A stretch of DNA of 64,000 nucleotides, from assembly GCA_964414425.1 (NCBI GenBank), contig CAYPWL010000014.1, positions 14,288-78,287 of the forward strand. The letters are read 5' to 3'. Source of the DNA: GYS-P2D sp964414425. GTDB taxonomy: Bacteria > Bacteroidota > Bacteroidia > Chitinophagales > Saprospiraceae. Made by a program: the position numbers and the translations under genes. This document shows positions 53,317-61,334 of this stretch, in pieces (position 1 is the stretch's first letter; each line of letters opens with the position of its first letter). The notes under the pieces are model-generated. The model saw nothing but the letters and a program-made list of their open reading frames with translations. It did not search any database and had not been told where the DNA came from.

Positions 53317-54087
53317 CTATTTTCCAAGCCAGTTGGGCTTACGCTTTTCTATGAAGGCCGTAGCCCCTTCTTTGAAGTCTGCGGTCTCAGCAAGACGTCC
53401 AAATCCCTCTACCTCGACCTGATATCCATCTGTAGGAAATGCAGCGTTTACCGCAGTAATCGCCTCACTAACAGCCAGAGGTGCTTTCTTAGCAATCTTC
53501 TCGAGTAGAGACAAAGCGGTCTCTACTTCTTCTCCTGCCTCACAGGTTACATTCGCAAGGTTCAATCGATAGGCCTCTTGAGCATCAATCATATCGGCAG
53601 TGAGGGTTAGCTCCATAGCTTTAGCTTTCCCGATGAGCTGTGCTAGGCGCTGTGTGCCGCCATAGCCAGGCACGATTCCCAGATTAACTTCCGGCTGACC
53701 AAATTTTGCATGGGCGCCAGCTATGCGCATATGGCATGCCATCGCCAACTCACATCCCCCACCAAGTGCAAATCCATTGACAGCAGCGATCACGGGTACC
53801 TGATATTGCTCAATAGCCATGAAAATATCTTGCCCTCGCTTAGAGAGCTTCATGGCGCTAGTGCTATCTAATATCAAGAACTCTTTGATGTCTGCCCCTG
53901 CTACAAAAGCTCTTTTTCCAGCTCCAGTGATTACTATGCCACGATACTGATAGGCCTTCAGATCCTTAGTAAATAGGTCAATGAGGTCCGTGAATACCTG
54001 CGTATTGAGCGCATTGAGTGCTTTAGGTCTATTGATTGTAACAATTAGGAATTGATCTCTTTCATCTAAAAGTAGCGTTTTATACAT
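53317..54087 (-). CDS. Enoyl-CoA hydratase/isomerase family protein
   Basis: 256 residues, crotonase fold. Oxyanion-hole segments AFVAGADIKEF (62-72) and GFALGGGCELAMACHMRIA (~105-123), then FGQPEVNLGIVPGYGGTQRL with the second glutamate. Both catalytic glutamates (GGGCELA and PEVNLG) are present, so hydratase activity on enoyl-CoA, as in beta-oxidation or crotonyl-CoA metabolism, is likely. The length is that of the single-domain enzyme. 55 bases downstream of the 221-residue gene on the same strand. Confidence 0.9.
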   Translation of the reverse strand: MYKTLLLDERDQFLIVTINRPKALNALNTQVFTDLIDLFTKDLKAYQYRGIVITGAGKRAFVAGADIKEFLILDSTSAMKLSKRGQDIFMAIEQYQVPVIAAVNGFALGGGCELAMACHMRIAGAHAKFGQPEVNLGIVPGYGGTQRLAQLIGKAKAMELTLTADMIDAQEAYRLNLANVTCEAGEEVETALSLLEKIAKKAPLAVSEAITAVNAAFPTDGYQVEVEGFGRLAETADFKEGATAFIEKRKPNWLGK

Positions 54088-54142
54088 AAGAGCGTGGTTT
54101 AGATTGGTAAGTTCTACAAAAGGGAACTGATTATCAAATCAA

Positions 54143-54808
54143 TTATTTACGTTTAGGTTCAACCGTCATACCCAAGAAGTCTGATAACAGGATCACTGGA
54201 TACCGCTGATAACCTTCTGCTAGGGACGGATCGAGTGTAAGAGTATCTAAGTGCGAGGTGATAATCTTAAGCAGGATACCGGATACTTTAAAGAAGCGAT
54301 CTAGAGGCGGGGTTTTAGGATCTTTCTTAGCCCCTATTCGATCCAAGAATGAAGCGAATACCTCAGGCTTATACAATAGGTATCGATCTGGATATGATAA
54401 ACTGAGATACTGAATCACTGTAGAGACGCTGTGATAGTGTGGTCGCTGCTTGTGTTTAGGGTCCTGGCTATTGCGCTCCAACCAGCTCAGGTGAAATTGA
54501 AATCGATCTATGCGCCCCACTAAGTCTTTATTCTCATCTAATAAGTCCTTAAATGCACTGCGGACCATTTCTGGGCCAAACTGAGCATATGCCAGCAAGG
54601 ACTCATGAGGATGATAATCCGCTCCTGACCACAAGGGATGCCGCTGATCTATTGCTACCTGAAGCATTGCTGGGATATCAGCAACACTAAGATCCCAATG
54701 TGCACCAAATCGATAATACTGCTCCGATAGCTCAGTTAGAATCTCGATACGCTCATCGTATCGCTGTATATAGTGCTGAAATTCAGACTTGATCAGGGAT
54801 AAATTCAT
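54143..54808 (-). CDS. Uncharacterised protein, resembling N-terminal modules of some AAA ATPase proteins
   Basis: 221 residues, soluble and helical. The pattern HWDLSVADIPAMLQVAI, FGPEMVRSAFKDLLDENKDLVGRIDRFQF and TVIQYLSLSYPDRYLLYKPEVFASFLDRIG recalls the domain that precedes McrB-like AAA+ domains in restriction-type proteins. Here it stands alone; no GTPase/ATPase or McrC-like gene is next to it. I assign it only by resemblance in memory. It may form an operon with the enoyl-CoA hydratase gene. Confidence 0.5.
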   Translation of the reverse strand: MNLSLIKSEFQHYIQRYDERIEILTELSEQYYRFGAHWDLSVADIPAMLQVAIDQRHPLWSGADYHPHESLLAYAQFGPEMVRSAFKDLLDENKDLVGRIDRFQFHLSWLERNSQDPKHKQRPHYHSVSTVIQYLSLSYPDRYLLYKPEVFASFLDRIGAKKDPKTPPLDRFFKVSGILLKIITSHLDTLTLDPSLAEGYQRYPVILLSDFLGMTVEPKRK

Positions 54809-54918
54809 AATGGTAGCTCAATTTTAGTGGTTTACCATGATAATGAATGAAGGCAAACCTCTGTTTTAATGATGTACACATCGACAGTACATTATAAGAT
54901 TAGATTCAAAACATAAAC

Positions 54919-55704
54919 ATGAACAAAATATTCGCAATCCTCATCATGGCTATCCTGTCATTACCCGCTTGTCAAAATGCAAAACTAAAACAGCTCGAAC
55001 AGGAGGTCACCGACAAAGATGCACAGATCGTACAGCTCACAGATCAGATCGACCACCTACAAGGCAGTAATACAAGTCTACTCGATCGATTGTCAGATAT
55101 GTCTGTTATCAACCAGACCGAATCCAAGAGCATACAAGCTTCATTAGAAAACATCGGTCGGCAAAATGCCTACATCCAAGATCTCACTGATAAGTTAGAA
55201 GAGAAGGATTCTATAAATTTTGCCCTTGTCACTAATCTTAAGCGCTCATTGATAGACATCGACGATAGTGATCTGGAGATACAAGTGAGGGGCTCAGCAG
55301 TCTATGTCTCTATCTCTGATAAACTCCTATTTAATACAGGCTCTACTACCGTCAATAGGAGATCTTATGATGTATTATCCAAGGTCGCAAGTGTAATCAA
55401 TGATCATGATCAACTCAACGTATTAGTCGAAGGGCATACGGACAACGTTCCAATTAACAACTCGAGGGTTAATGACAACTGGGATCTGAGTGTCTTACGA
55501 GCCACATCAATAGTGCGACTCCTACAAGAGAAATATTATGTCGAGCCAGAACGACTGACTGCAGCTGGCAGATCGTCATATCTGCCTAAGAGTGATAACG
55601 AGAGCCTCTCGGGTCGATCAGAGAATAGACGTACCGAGATCATCATGACGCCTAAGATGGATCAATTCTTCAAGTTATTGGAGAGTCCTGATTTGGCTGG
55701 ATAG
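54919..55704 (+). CDS. OmpA-family lipoprotein with coiled coil
   Basis: 261 residues. Lipobox LSLPAC (C18), a coiled coil of heptads from ~22 to ~105 (LEQEVTDKDAQIVQLTDQID...), and an OmpA_C domain from ~130 to 245 (LLFNTGSTTVNRRSYDVL, VEGHTDNVPINNSRVNDNWDLSVLRA, AAGRSSYLP, GRSENRRTEIIM). It should bridge the outer membrane and peptidoglycan. The D and R of the diaminopimelate-binding site (NWDLS, NRRTE) are present. Confidence 0.88.
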   Translation: MNKIFAILIMAILSLPACQNAKLKQLEQEVTDKDAQIVQLTDQIDHLQGSNTSLLDRLSDMSVINQTESKSIQASLENIGRQNAYIQDLTDKLEEKDSINFALVTNLKRSLIDIDDSDLEIQVRGSAVYVSISDKLLFNTGSTTVNRRSYDVLSKVASVINDHDQLNVLVEGHTDNVPINNSRVNDNWDLSVLRATSIVRLLQEKYYVEPERLTAAGRSSYLPKSDNESLSGRSENRRTEIIMTPKMDQFFKLLESPDLAG

Positions 55705-55739
55705 TATACGATATATATACCGCACCCCTAATTATAGAC

Positions 55740-55829
55740 TTATCGTTGCTTAGTAAACTTATCTACTAAGAGGTCATATAGTGTAGCCAGTCCGAGGAGT
55801 ATCAAGATTAGAAATAGGTATGTCATCAT
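55740..55829 (-). CDS. Possible 29-residue single-pass membrane peptide
   Basis: ATG ATG start at 55829; product MMTYLFLILILLGLATLYDL followed by LVDKFTKQR. One hydrophobic helix then a basic end. It lies in a 220-base gap between two plus-strand genes and is too short for usual gene callers. Hydrophobic short frames do arise by chance, so this stays tentative. Confidence 0.4.
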   Translation of the reverse strand: MMTYLFLILILLGLATLYDLLVDKFTKQR

Positions 55830-55927
55830 AGTCGTTGTTTTACGTACAATAATGAAGTGATCCGTGCGATCTATAAGCACGATACTACTCACAGGGATAT
55901 ATAAGTAGGAATGATTAGATTAGATTG

Positions 55928-56605
55928 ATGAAACCAGAGCGGGTTAAGATAGAAGATACTTGGAAGCGCGCGCTATGGTCAGAATTTGAGCAACCCTATT
56001 TTGACAAGATTAAGCAGCGGATCTTTATAGCGAAGAATAGCGGCATGACCGTCTACCCTCCTGGTAGCTTAATCTTCAATGCATTTGATCTTACACCACT
56101 TAATAAAGTGAAGGTGGTGATTATCGGTCAAGACCCCTATCATGGACCTGGAGAGGCGATGGGCCTGAGCTTCTCTGTACCTCGAGGGGTACGTATCCCG
56201 CCATCCCTGCGTAATATATTCAAAGAGCTCCATGCTGATACTGGTACAGCTATCCCAGATCATGGAGATCTTACCTCTTGGGCGGAGCAAGGTGTACTAC
56301 TCCTTAATGCTATGTTGACTGTAGAACACAAAAATCCTGGATCACACAAATCAATTGGCTGGCAACAATTTACCAATTCCGTGATACGAAAGATCTCCAA
56401 TGAAAGAGAGGGCATCATATTCTTACTATGGGGTCGATTCGCTCAACAGAAAGCAAGTTTAATTGATGGCGCTAAACACCATGTCTTGACAGCAGCGCAT
56501 CCATCACCATTGGCACGTAATGCTTTTTCAGGATGTAAGCATTTTTCAAAAACTAATGAGCTACTCCTAAAACAAAACCAATCTCCTATTGATTGGTCCT
56601 TATAA
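55928..56605 (+). CDS. ung: Uracil-DNA glycosylase
   Basis: 225 residues from the ATG at 55928 (a TTG one codon earlier is also open). Water-activating loop GQDPYHGPGEAMGLSFSV (68-85, with the catalytic aspartate at 69 in this numbering), LLLNAMLTVE, and the minor-groove loop AAHPSPLARNAF. Family 1 enzyme that removes uracil from DNA; full length. It ends 11 bases before the DUF423 gene, so both are likely one transcript. Confidence 0.96.
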   Translation: MKPERVKIEDTWKRALWSEFEQPYFDKIKQRIFIAKNSGMTVYPPGSLIFNAFDLTPLNKVKVVIIGQDPYHGPGEAMGLSFSVPRGVRIPPSLRNIFKELHADTGTAIPDHGDLTSWAEQGVLLLNAMLTVEHKNPGSHKSIGWQQFTNSVIRKISNEREGIIFLLWGRFAQQKASLIDGAKHHVLTAAHPSPLARNAFSGCKHFSKTNELLLKQNQSPIDWSL

Positions 56606-56616
56606 CAAGAACTCTT

Positions 56617-57009
56617 ATGGCAACTGATAGATTTTATCTCGGCATCTTTCTATTTACATTGGCATTAGCCGTGATATTGGGTGCATTTGGCGCACATATA
56701 CTTGAGGATAAGATCTCACCTAAGTACGCCGAAATCTATAAGACTGCCAGCTTTTACCACTTCACTCATGCCATTGGAGCAATTATATCTATACTGATCA
56801 TCCGAGAGCTATCTCCTGCACAAATCGGTATTATCGCTAAGCTTTTCTTGGGTGGTATCATCCTATTTAGCGGGTCGCTGTATATTCTCTCAATACATGA
56901 GATATGTGATGCTCCTGGTCTCCGCAAGCTTGGGGCAATTACTCCTATAGGTGGATTACTGTTTATCGCAGCTTGGACATATGTAGGCGTATTGGTCTTG
57001 AGGAATTAA
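56617..57009 (+). CDS. DUF423 family small membrane protein
   Basis: 130 residues from the ATG at 56617; a TTG at 56593 would overlap ung and is less likely. Four membrane helices, with the family-specific GAFGAHILEDKISPKYAEIYKTASFYHFTHAIG in the first loop and SGSLYILS later. DUF423 proteins are widespread inner-membrane proteins without a known function. Probably cotranscribed with ung. Confidence 0.88.
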   Translation: MATDRFYLGIFLFTLALAVILGAFGAHILEDKISPKYAEIYKTASFYHFTHAIGAIISILIIRELSPAQIGIIAKLFLGGIILFSGSLYILSIHEICDAPGLRKLGAITPIGGLLFIAAWTYVGVLVLRN

Positions 57010-57260
57010 AGCTCACCAATATCCCTTCAGTCTTCCTTCCAAGATAGAATACTCGCTTATAGACCTTCATTGCAACGGTCATACTAAACAATGGGTCAAT
57101 ATATTCCTGTAGGCCTTCATGCCTCATAAACTGGCGATTATTACTCAAGCCTATATTATTAAGCCCCTATGCTTTACCATTTCATTAATCATGCCTTAAC
57201 TTTTATTAACACGCTCGCACAGTCTTAAGGGTAAAGCTGATCAGTAGAACTATTCCTAAC

Positions 57261-57276
57261 AGGTAGGCAACTACCT
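57261..57276 (+). promoter_or_regulatory. Hairpin 13 bases upstream of barrel gene start
   Basis: AGGTAG-GCAA-CTACCT, a perfect 6-bp stem with a GNRA-type tetraloop, followed by AAAAA before the ATG at 57290. The position suggests control of initiation or mRNA stability. Confidence 0.35.
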
Positions 57277-57289
57277 AAAAACAGATACT

Positions 57290-57967
57290 ATGAACGAGAA
57301 GATCATTATGGCGATAGCGGCAGTATTCATGACTTTACATCTGTCAGCTCAGTTTTCAGTGGGACTTAAGATCGGAACGATGACGAATAGAACATCTACT
57401 CTGAATGAGATAGCAGCAGTCAATAACCTCAACTCATATGTAACAACAGCACAGTTTGGTATAGTAGGACAGTATCATATCTCAGATACTTGGTCTATAC
57501 ATAGTGGCATCAGCTATACTGATCGCAGTACCGACTTGGGTGTAGGAACAAACCTCAGTGTACTGGGATTATCTCTACCTGTAAGCGTCAACAATAGAAT
57601 TAGCGTTAAGAGTGTGGACATACCACTCTCAGTGGCCTATAATTATACAAGTGGACGAAGTACAATTTATCCACACGTAGGAGTAATAGGATCAATAGTG
57701 AGCAGCGGTAATATAACAACACGGGTGAATTCCTTGATAAACTTAAACGTCGCCGAGACAGCTATACCGGCTGCTCAATTGAATAAAACCGTATTCTATG
57801 GATCGGCTGCCTTAGGCTATGCTTACAATCTCGACAAACGAAATAAAATATTCTCTGAGGTGCAGTACAATCACGCATTAGAAGATGCTACTTCCCTCGG
57901 TATACTTGAAAGTAATATTAACAATAAAGGCTTTTCAGTAGGTATCGGCTATGCAATGTCGTTTTAA
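57290..57967 (+). CDS. Outer membrane beta-barrel protein (PF13568-like)
   Basis: 225 residues. Signal peptide ending HLSAQ (~21), then strands FSVGLKIGTMTNR, VGQYHISDTWSIHSGISYT, VDIPLSVAYNY, IYPHVGVIGSIVSS and the terminal GFSVGIGYAMSF, as expected for an eight-stranded barrel. Function unknown. It is preceded by a GCAA-tetraloop hairpin and followed by a terminator. The same family is represented at 12328, but the two are not close in sequence. Confidence 0.75.
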   Translation: MNEKIIMAIAAVFMTLHLSAQFSVGLKIGTMTNRTSTLNEIAAVNNLNSYVTTAQFGIVGQYHISDTWSIHSGISYTDRSTDLGVGTNLSVLGLSLPVSVNNRISVKSVDIPLSVAYNYTSGRSTIYPHVGVIGSIVSSGNITTRVNSLINLNVAETAIPAAQLNKTVFYGSAALGYAYNLDKRNKIFSEVQYNHALEDATSLGILESNINNKGFSVGIGYAMSF

Positions 57968-57972
57968 CCTAA

Positions 57973-58012
57973 GTGGCTATCTGAGTAATGACTTGGATGG
58001 CCACATTTTTTT
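57973..58012 (+). terminator. Rho-independent terminator after the barrel gene
   Basis: GTGGC ... GCCAC with further partial pairing inside, followed by ATTTTTTT. The T-run overlaps the stop codon of the convergent CPMC-protein gene. Confidence 0.7.
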
Positions 58013-58280
58013 ATTCTGAAAGCGAATAATTAGCAGCTATTGTCGAATCGAATTCTTCTTCATCTTTACTCCGATTACGGTACCAGATAAACCCTATCAA
58101 ACCGATTAATAGATACGGCAGTGACAGCATATACAGTATGCCTGTATTAAGACCCTTTCCTGCTGTTCCTCCATTCTCAAGATTAGACTCCGCAGCAATC
58201 TTACACATAGGACATTGGCTATATAACTCAAGAGTCAATGACAATAATATGGCGATTGTAAATAGGATTTTTAATCTCAT
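58011..58280 (-). CDS. Small CPMC-motif membrane protein of the cytochrome oxidase cluster
   Basis: 89 residues. Signal-like first helix, then QCPMCKIAAES (~22-32), a second helix (~48-68) and an acidic tail. The two cysteines in CPMC are spaced like a metal or redox site exposed to the periplasm. It ends the cytochrome oxidase operon, 25 bases after the DUF420 gene, as similar small genes do in other Bacteroidota as far as I recall. A role in oxidase assembly or copper handling is inferred from the context. Confidence 0.65.
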   Translation of the reverse strand: MRLKILFTIAILLSLTLELYSQCPMCKIAAESNLENGGTAGKGLNTGILYMLSLPYLLIGLIGFIWYRNRSKDEEEFDSTIAANYSLSE

Positions 58281-58305
58281 GTTATAAAGATAATGATCAA
58301 GTGAA

Positions 58306-58842
58306 TCAATAGCAAGGTCTTAACATCAGATATATAATCGGTCCAGATGCGGCGACATAGAGCCACAATGGGAATACCCATCGTGCCATTGCTTTATGAC
58401 GTTGAAACTGGTTAGTGAATGCTCTGATGTAGGTAAATAAAATAAATGGTAATATCACCGCAGCTAAAATGATATGACTAATCAATAAGGCAAAATAGAT
58501 ATACCTAATAGCTCCTTCCTGGCAGAACTTAGTCTCAGGCGTAGTAATATGATAGACCACATAGCATACTAAGAATAGAACTGATGTAGCCAGAGCAGCA
58601 GTCATAACTTTACGATGCTGCTGCGCCATACCCTTCTTGATAAACATGAGAGCTATGACGAGGAGTACTGCAGTAATCCCATTAAGGACAGAGTAAAGCG
58701 GTGGTAAAAAAGTGAAATCTATATCCGTATCTATCTTAATCCGACGCATCATCACTACCAAGAGAAATACTGCGACGGAAACTACCCAGCTCAATCTATT
58801 GAGCTTCTTCTCTAATGTCTTATTGGGTTCCATGATGTCCAT
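58306..58842 (-). CDS. DUF420 family membrane protein (CtaM-like oxidase assembly factor)
   Basis: 178 residues with five membrane helices. Family features: LPPLYSVLNGITAVLLVIALMFIKKG, HRKVMTAALATSVLFLVCYVVYH and RHKAMARWVFPLWLYVAASGPIIYLML with conserved histidines. DUF420 includes CtaM, needed for maturation of heme A-type oxidases in staphylococci. Six bases after the Sco-like gene and in the oxidase operon, which fits. Confidence 0.88.
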   Translation of the reverse strand: MDIMEPNKTLEKKLNRLSWVVSVAVFLLVVMMRRIKIDTDIDFTFLPPLYSVLNGITAVLLVIALMFIKKGMAQQHRKVMTAALATSVLFLVCYVVYHITTPETKFCQEGAIRYIYFALLISHIILAAVILPFILFTYIRAFTNQFQRHKAMARWVFPLWLYVAASGPIIYLMLRPCY

Positions 58843-58848
58843 AGAATG

Positions 58849-59376
58849 TTATTTTTCGAGTTCTCGACGTAACCTAATGTCTCTATGTTTAGGCAGCGGT
58901 ATGACCACCGATAAGTGCCTGATGAGCTCTTTGGAGATGTCATCATCTGCGGTGTAGGTATTACGTACAACGCCTGCTGAATCCACTAAAACAAAACGTT
59001 GATCATATCCAGCAAAAAGTACAGTGTCTGCGATGAACCTTATATCCATTTTTCGCTCTGACGAAAAAGGAGCCAACATACTGATGATCTCAAAGTGATC
59101 ACGATCGACTATCCGTTCGTCAACTTGTTTGAGTAGCTCTATATCAGCAGCTCTATTGTCATGAGCCGTATGGATTAATGCTGCAGTTTTAGGAGTCCTA
59201 ACAGTCTCGATATGTTGCGATATCGTGGTAGAGACTTGCTTAGCTTGTAACTGCTCTTGTGACTCGAGTCTATACTTCAGACCATTCTTGAGATAAAAAT
59301 AGGAACCCATTGGTGCTCCTATAAGCATTAGGACAACTGCTGCACCAGCAATATATTTCATCATGTTGTTTGACAT
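58849..59376 (-). CDS. Sco-like thioredoxin-fold protein lacking all cysteines
   Basis: 175 residues with an N-terminal membrane anchor (~8-28). The C-terminal third, RFVLVDSAGVVRNTYTADDD (~127-146) and the following helix, corresponds to the end of Sco/SenC proteins (FVLVDxxGxIRxxY). The position between subunit IV and the DUF420 gene is where sco stands in related operons. Yet there is no cysteine in the whole protein, so the CxxxC copper site of Sco1 is gone and much of the front half of the domain is not recognisable. It may be a degenerate Sco with a structural role. Confidence 0.6.
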   Translation of the reverse strand: MSNNMMKYIAGAAVVLMLIGAPMGSYFYLKNGLKYRLESQEQLQAKQVSTTISQHIETVRTPKTAALIHTAHDNRAADIELLKQVDERIVDRDHFEIISMLAPFSSERKMDIRFIADTVLFAGYDQRFVLVDSAGVVRNTYTADDDISKELIRHLSVVIPLPKHRDIRLRRELEK

Positions 59377-59426
59377 TTATCCATTGATACCATCTTATAT
59401 AGATAATGTCGCAAGTCCGTAGAAGT

Positions 59427-59840
59427 TTAGATCGAGAGATCAGAATCTTTCATCTGGTAAATCATACCAGATTGTCCAGATAACTCACCTACTTCTAACT
59501 GATTTCTCTCTTGTACAGTTGTTCTATTTCCTTTCCATGCATTACCCTCATATAGGAACGCAATGATGGCCCACACCAACAAAAATAAGGGGAGTAAAAC
59601 AGATTTAACCATTCCAGATATCTCATACTTCATATGCATGAATTCATACACAATCAAGTAAGCTTTAACTAAACTTAAGATGATCATCACACCTCCCATA
59701 ATTGCAATAGGAACATGCCATCCTTCGACGATATAGCCTTTACCTGCAAGAGCAAATAATACTTCACCAATTGTGATTATAGCTAAGACCGTAATAATAT
59801 AGTAGGCGGTCTTCTTAGATGATTCGTAATCGTGAGCCAT
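59427..59840 (-). CDS. Cytochrome c oxidase subunit IV family protein
   Basis: 137 residues. Three membrane helices (~12-30, 40-62 and 75-98) with YYIITVLAIITIGEVLFAL, ILSLVKAYLIVYEFMHMKYE and a short tail. This is the prokaryotic caa3/bo3-type subunit IV family (COX4_pro), a small stabilising subunit. Part of the oxidase operon, 26 bases after the longer subunit III gene. Confidence 0.85.
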   Translation of the reverse strand: MAHDYESSKKTAYYIITVLAIITIGEVLFALAGKGYIVEGWHVPIAIMGGVMIILSLVKAYLIVYEFMHMKYEISGMVKSVLLPLFLLVWAIIAFLYEGNAWKGNRTTVQERNQLEVGELSGQSGMIYQMKDSDLSI

Positions 59841-59865
59841 TGTTAGTTTCTTTTAATCAGTAATA

Positions 59866-60753
59866 TTAGAGTAGGTAGAATACGAGGAATACAAATACCC
59901 AAACCAGATCGACAAAGTGCCAATAAAGTCCGATTTTCTCAACCATCTCGTAACCATTCTTTCTCTTGACATATAAGCCCGAAGCTGCATTGATACATAT
60001 GATCAATAGAAAGGCTACACCAGAGAATACGTGAAATCCATGAAATCCTGTAATACAGAAGAAGAGCGCACCAAAGGCTTTGGGCCCAAACTGCTGTTCA
60101 CTCTTAACTGGTGCTCCATTATCTCCTATCACTGGATTACCATTGGCGTCTAACACCTCGTAAGGCAGCTTATGCCACTCTCCATCCTCTTGATGAATGA
60201 GATAACTGTCTCCTGGCACAAAAGTATCTCCAGCACTGATATCATGCCCATCTCCTTCGAGATAACGTCCATGTTCAACATGTGAACCAAAAGGATTCGT
60301 ATGATAAGATACATGCTCTGCTCCAATCAGCGTAGACCACTCCCAGGCTTGACAGCCTAAAAATACGCCCCCACCCAGAATAGTGAGTATCATCCAAAAG
60401 ACGACACCGTTTTTATTTTCTTGATGTCCCTCTTGAACCGCTCTCACCATAGTGAACGAGCTGGCCAATAAGACGAAGGTCATAATCGTAACGAATATCA
60501 GTGGTTTGTGATGAGCACTTCCTGGAAGAAACTCTGGTAGCGTACTGAACACAAAATCTGGAACTGGCCAAGACGGACTGCTCACTCTCAATGTCCCATA
60601 AGCGATCAAGAAACCAGCGAATGTGAATGCATCTGAAAGCAAGAAATACCACATCATCAACTTGCCATAACTGGCCTTGAACGGTTGAGATGCTCCATCC
60701 CAACTTGGTTCTTCATGATGATCTACTGCAGTATGAGTTAGCGTATCTGCCAT
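59866..60753 (-). CDS. Cytochrome c oxidase subunit III with large hydrophilic insertion
   Basis: 295 residues. Helices as in the heme-copper oxidase subunit III family (KLMMWYFLLSDAFTFAGFLIAYG, FVTIMTFVLLASSFTMVRAV, GCQAWEWSTLI, GFHGFHVFSGVAFLL, GLYWHFVDLVWVFVFLVFYL). Between helices at ~145-222 lies an insertion of about 75 polar residues (DISAGDTFVPGD...NPVIGDNGAP) absent from most subunit III proteins. It would face one side of the membrane and could contact a partner such as cytochrome c. Second of two subunit III genes here; five bases after the shorter one. Confidence 0.9.
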   Translation of the reverse strand: MADTLTHTAVDHHEEPSWDGASQPFKASYGKLMMWYFLLSDAFTFAGFLIAYGTLRVSSPSWPVPDFVFSTLPEFLPGSAHHKPLIFVTIMTFVLLASSFTMVRAVQEGHQENKNGVVFWMILTILGGGVFLGCQAWEWSTLIGAEHVSYHTNPFGSHVEHGRYLEGDGHDISAGDTFVPGDSYLIHQEDGEWHKLPYEVLDANGNPVIGDNGAPVKSEQQFGPKAFGALFFCITGFHGFHVFSGVAFLLIICINAASGLYVKRKNGYEMVEKIGLYWHFVDLVWVFVFLVFYLL

Positions 60754-60758
60754 GATAA

Positions 60759-61334
60759 TTATCTACTTAAGTATAAGAATATGAGTAAGTACACCCACAG
60801 CAGATCCACGAAATGCCAATAGTGTAGTAATAATTCAAAATTTATTTTTCGCTTAGGAGTCACCTTAAACTTCAAGGTGTACGCATTAAGGATTCCAATT
60901 AATAAAGCTACAATCCCACCAATAACATGCATGATGTGCACGCCAGTGATGATGTATAGAAATGATCCGGCAGGATTACCCTTGAGATCTACACCTATAG
61001 AAAACAATGTTAGCCAGCCTTGGTATTGCAATACAATGAATCCGACTCCCAATAAAGCACTCAGGATCAGTAGAGGCTTATAGAGCGCTACTTTCTCCTT
61101 GATGAATGCTCGATATGAAGCATGAAGACATACACTCGATAGCAACAGTGTGATCGTACTGGCAAAGAAAATATTGGGTAAGCCGAACTCTAACCAATTG
61201 CCCGCAGCCTGACGAACCACATATGCACTTGTAAAAGCACCAAACATCATGGTAATGCTCGCCATACCAATCCACATGGCGAATTTCAGTGGATGGATTT
61301 TATTATTTGTGTGGTAGTAAGTTGTATTCATCAT
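60759..61334 (-). CDS. Cytochrome c oxidase subunit III, short form
   Basis: 191 residues, five helices. HPLKFAMWIGMASITMMFGAF, GVHIMHVIGGIVALLIGI and LLLHYWHFVDLLWVYLLIFLYL are subunit III signatures. It shares only the family pattern with the longer subunit III next to it, so the operon encodes two different subunit III proteins, as several Bacteroidota oxidase operons do. Its stop/start arrangement with ctaB upstream is one base (coordinate 61334 is shared). Confidence 0.9.
   Translation of the reverse strand: MMNTTYYHTNNKIHPLKFAMWIGMASITMMFGAFTSAYVVRQAAGNWLEFGLPNIFFASTITLLLSSVCLHASYRAFIKEKVALYKPLLILSALLGVGFIVLQYQGWLTLFSIGVDLKGNPAGSFLYIITGVHIMHVIGGIVALLIGILNAYTLKFKVTPKRKINFELLLHYWHFVDLLWVYLLIFLYLSR

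Noticed and set aside
56963..57148. A 61-codon minus-strand frame overlapping the end of the DUF423 gene
   Set aside because: It overlaps a sound gene by 47 bases, has no recognisable motif and the surrounding sequence shows no promoter or terminator.
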